Source: a candidate division Zixibacteria bacterium 4484_93
GTDB taxonomy: Bacteria > UBP14 > UBA6098 > 4484-93
Length of the DNA stretch: 5,991 nt
Direction of reading: 5' to 3'
NCBI GenBank assembly: GCA_002085385.1
Contig: NATO01000116.1
Span: forward strand, 1 to 5,991
A program made the position numbers and the translations under genes. Position 1 is the first letter of the stretch. The number at the start of each line of letters is the position of its first letter. Under the pieces are notes generated by a model. That model was given only the letters and a program-made list of their open reading frames with translations. It searched no databases and had not been told where the DNA came from. Positions 5,688-5,991 of this stretch are shown one piece after another.

Positions 5688-5991
5688 ACGGCTGCTCCTT
5701 CTTCTGTCTCCTCTGTGTGATACCATCTATACACCCTCGGAAGGAGGAGTGCTCCAAGAAGTATGAATATGGTAATCCCAGGAAGCGAGTAGTAGAAACT
5801 TTTCAGGATGAAGCGTCCAGGCTCCTGCCTTATCCCGATGAATGTTCCTTTCAATATGTATGTCAGGATGGCATAGCTAACCCGTCCAAACATAACCGAT
5901 AGAGTGGCTGCAACGAACCCTCCCTCTATATCCTTCCTCGAATCTATGAATATCCTCTCTGACCAGAGTGATATCCCGACAAGCTCGACAA
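5684..5991 (-). CDS. C-terminal part of an unrecognised integral membrane protein; truncated by window edge
   Basis: The frame is open from the window edge to TGA at 5686-5684, giving 101 visible residues; the start lies beyond 5991, and the internal ATG at 5893 is not a convincing start because open, similar-looking coding sequence continues upstream. Two hydrophobic stretches are likely membrane segments: residues about 25-53 (FVAATLSVMFGRVSYAILTY and onward, possibly one long or two short helices) and about 68-84 (SLPGITIFILLGALLLP). A short basic then acidic tail (RVYRWYHTEETEEG) follows and is probably cytoplasmic by the positive-inside rule. No family motif is recognisable in this fragment. 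The ATGA overlap with the phosphohexomutase suggests a shared transcript, which would fit but does not prove a role in envelope polysaccharide metabolism. Confidence 0.7.
   Translation of the reverse strand, partial: VELVGISLWSERIFIDSRKDIEGGFVAATLSVMFGRVSYAILTYILKGTFIGIRQEPGRFILKSFYYSLPGITIFILLGALLLPRVYRWYHTEETEEGAAV
5695..5700 (-). promoter_or_regulatory. Shine-Dalgarno AAGGAG for the phosphohexomutase, beside an ATGA stop/start overlap
   Basis: AAGGAG is followed by seven bases and ATG at 5687, whose last two bases join the TGA of the upstream membrane-protein gene (5686-5684). This fixes the phosphohexomutase start and indicates coupled translation of the two genes. Confidence 0.75.

Noticed and set aside
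5684..5893. Complete small membrane protein of 69 residues starting at ATG 5893
   Set aside because: The same frame stays open to the window edge with plausible coding sequence and the first hydrophobic stretch begins before this Met, so it is the tail of a larger gene.

Overview
The window is a densely packed stretch of a diderm bacterial genome. All seven recognisable genes lie on the minus strand, so transcription runs from position 5991 towards 1. The outer membrane is inferred from the start of a TonB-dependent receptor and from a lipoprotein. Ile is often encoded by ATA and Arg by AGA/AGG, the base composition is moderate, and the lipoprotein carries an 'SPTEP' stretch just after its lipidated Cys. 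I associate this combination with uncultured lineages of the FCB group and neighbouring candidate phyla (WOR-3-like and similar). That placement is a low-confidence inference, because no rRNA or other taxonomic marker is present.

In transcription order: (1) the C-terminal end of an unrecognised membrane protein (5991-5684, cut by the window edge); (2) a phosphomannomutase/phosphoglucomutase overlapping it by ATGA (5687-4469), split into two frames with about 40 residues missing at the join; (3) a divergent YchF/Obg-like protein with a P-loop and TGS domain but no DxxG switch II motif (4465-3419); (4) a small all-beta lipoprotein overlapping the stop of (3) by 8 bases (3426-2779); (5) dapA (2775-1906), whose strong Shine-Dalgarno sits in the last codons of (4). 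A 96-base gap follows, the only intergenic space of any size. Then come (6) tgt (1809-652) and (7) the N-terminal 243 codons of a TonB-dependent receptor, which starts inside the tgt 3' end (731) and runs off the left edge.

Genes 1 to 5 have overlaps or 3-base gaps and look like one transcription unit; tgt and the receptor look like a second unit or a continuation. The functions are mixed: sugar-phosphate metabolism, a translation-associated NTPase relative, a lipoprotein, lysine/peptidoglycan precursor synthesis, tRNA queuosine modification and outer-membrane uptake. This looks like a housekeeping operon string of a compact genome, not a dedicated pathway. I see no mobile element, CRISPR array, RNA gene or convincing terminator.

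The points most worth a second look are the broken phosphohexomutase, the YchF relative without switch II, two substitutions in the DapA proton-relay triad, the 80-base tgt/receptor overlap, a 12-mer present three times in the same reading frame, and marked enrichment of TCGA. I found no strong sign of an entirely new biological system.
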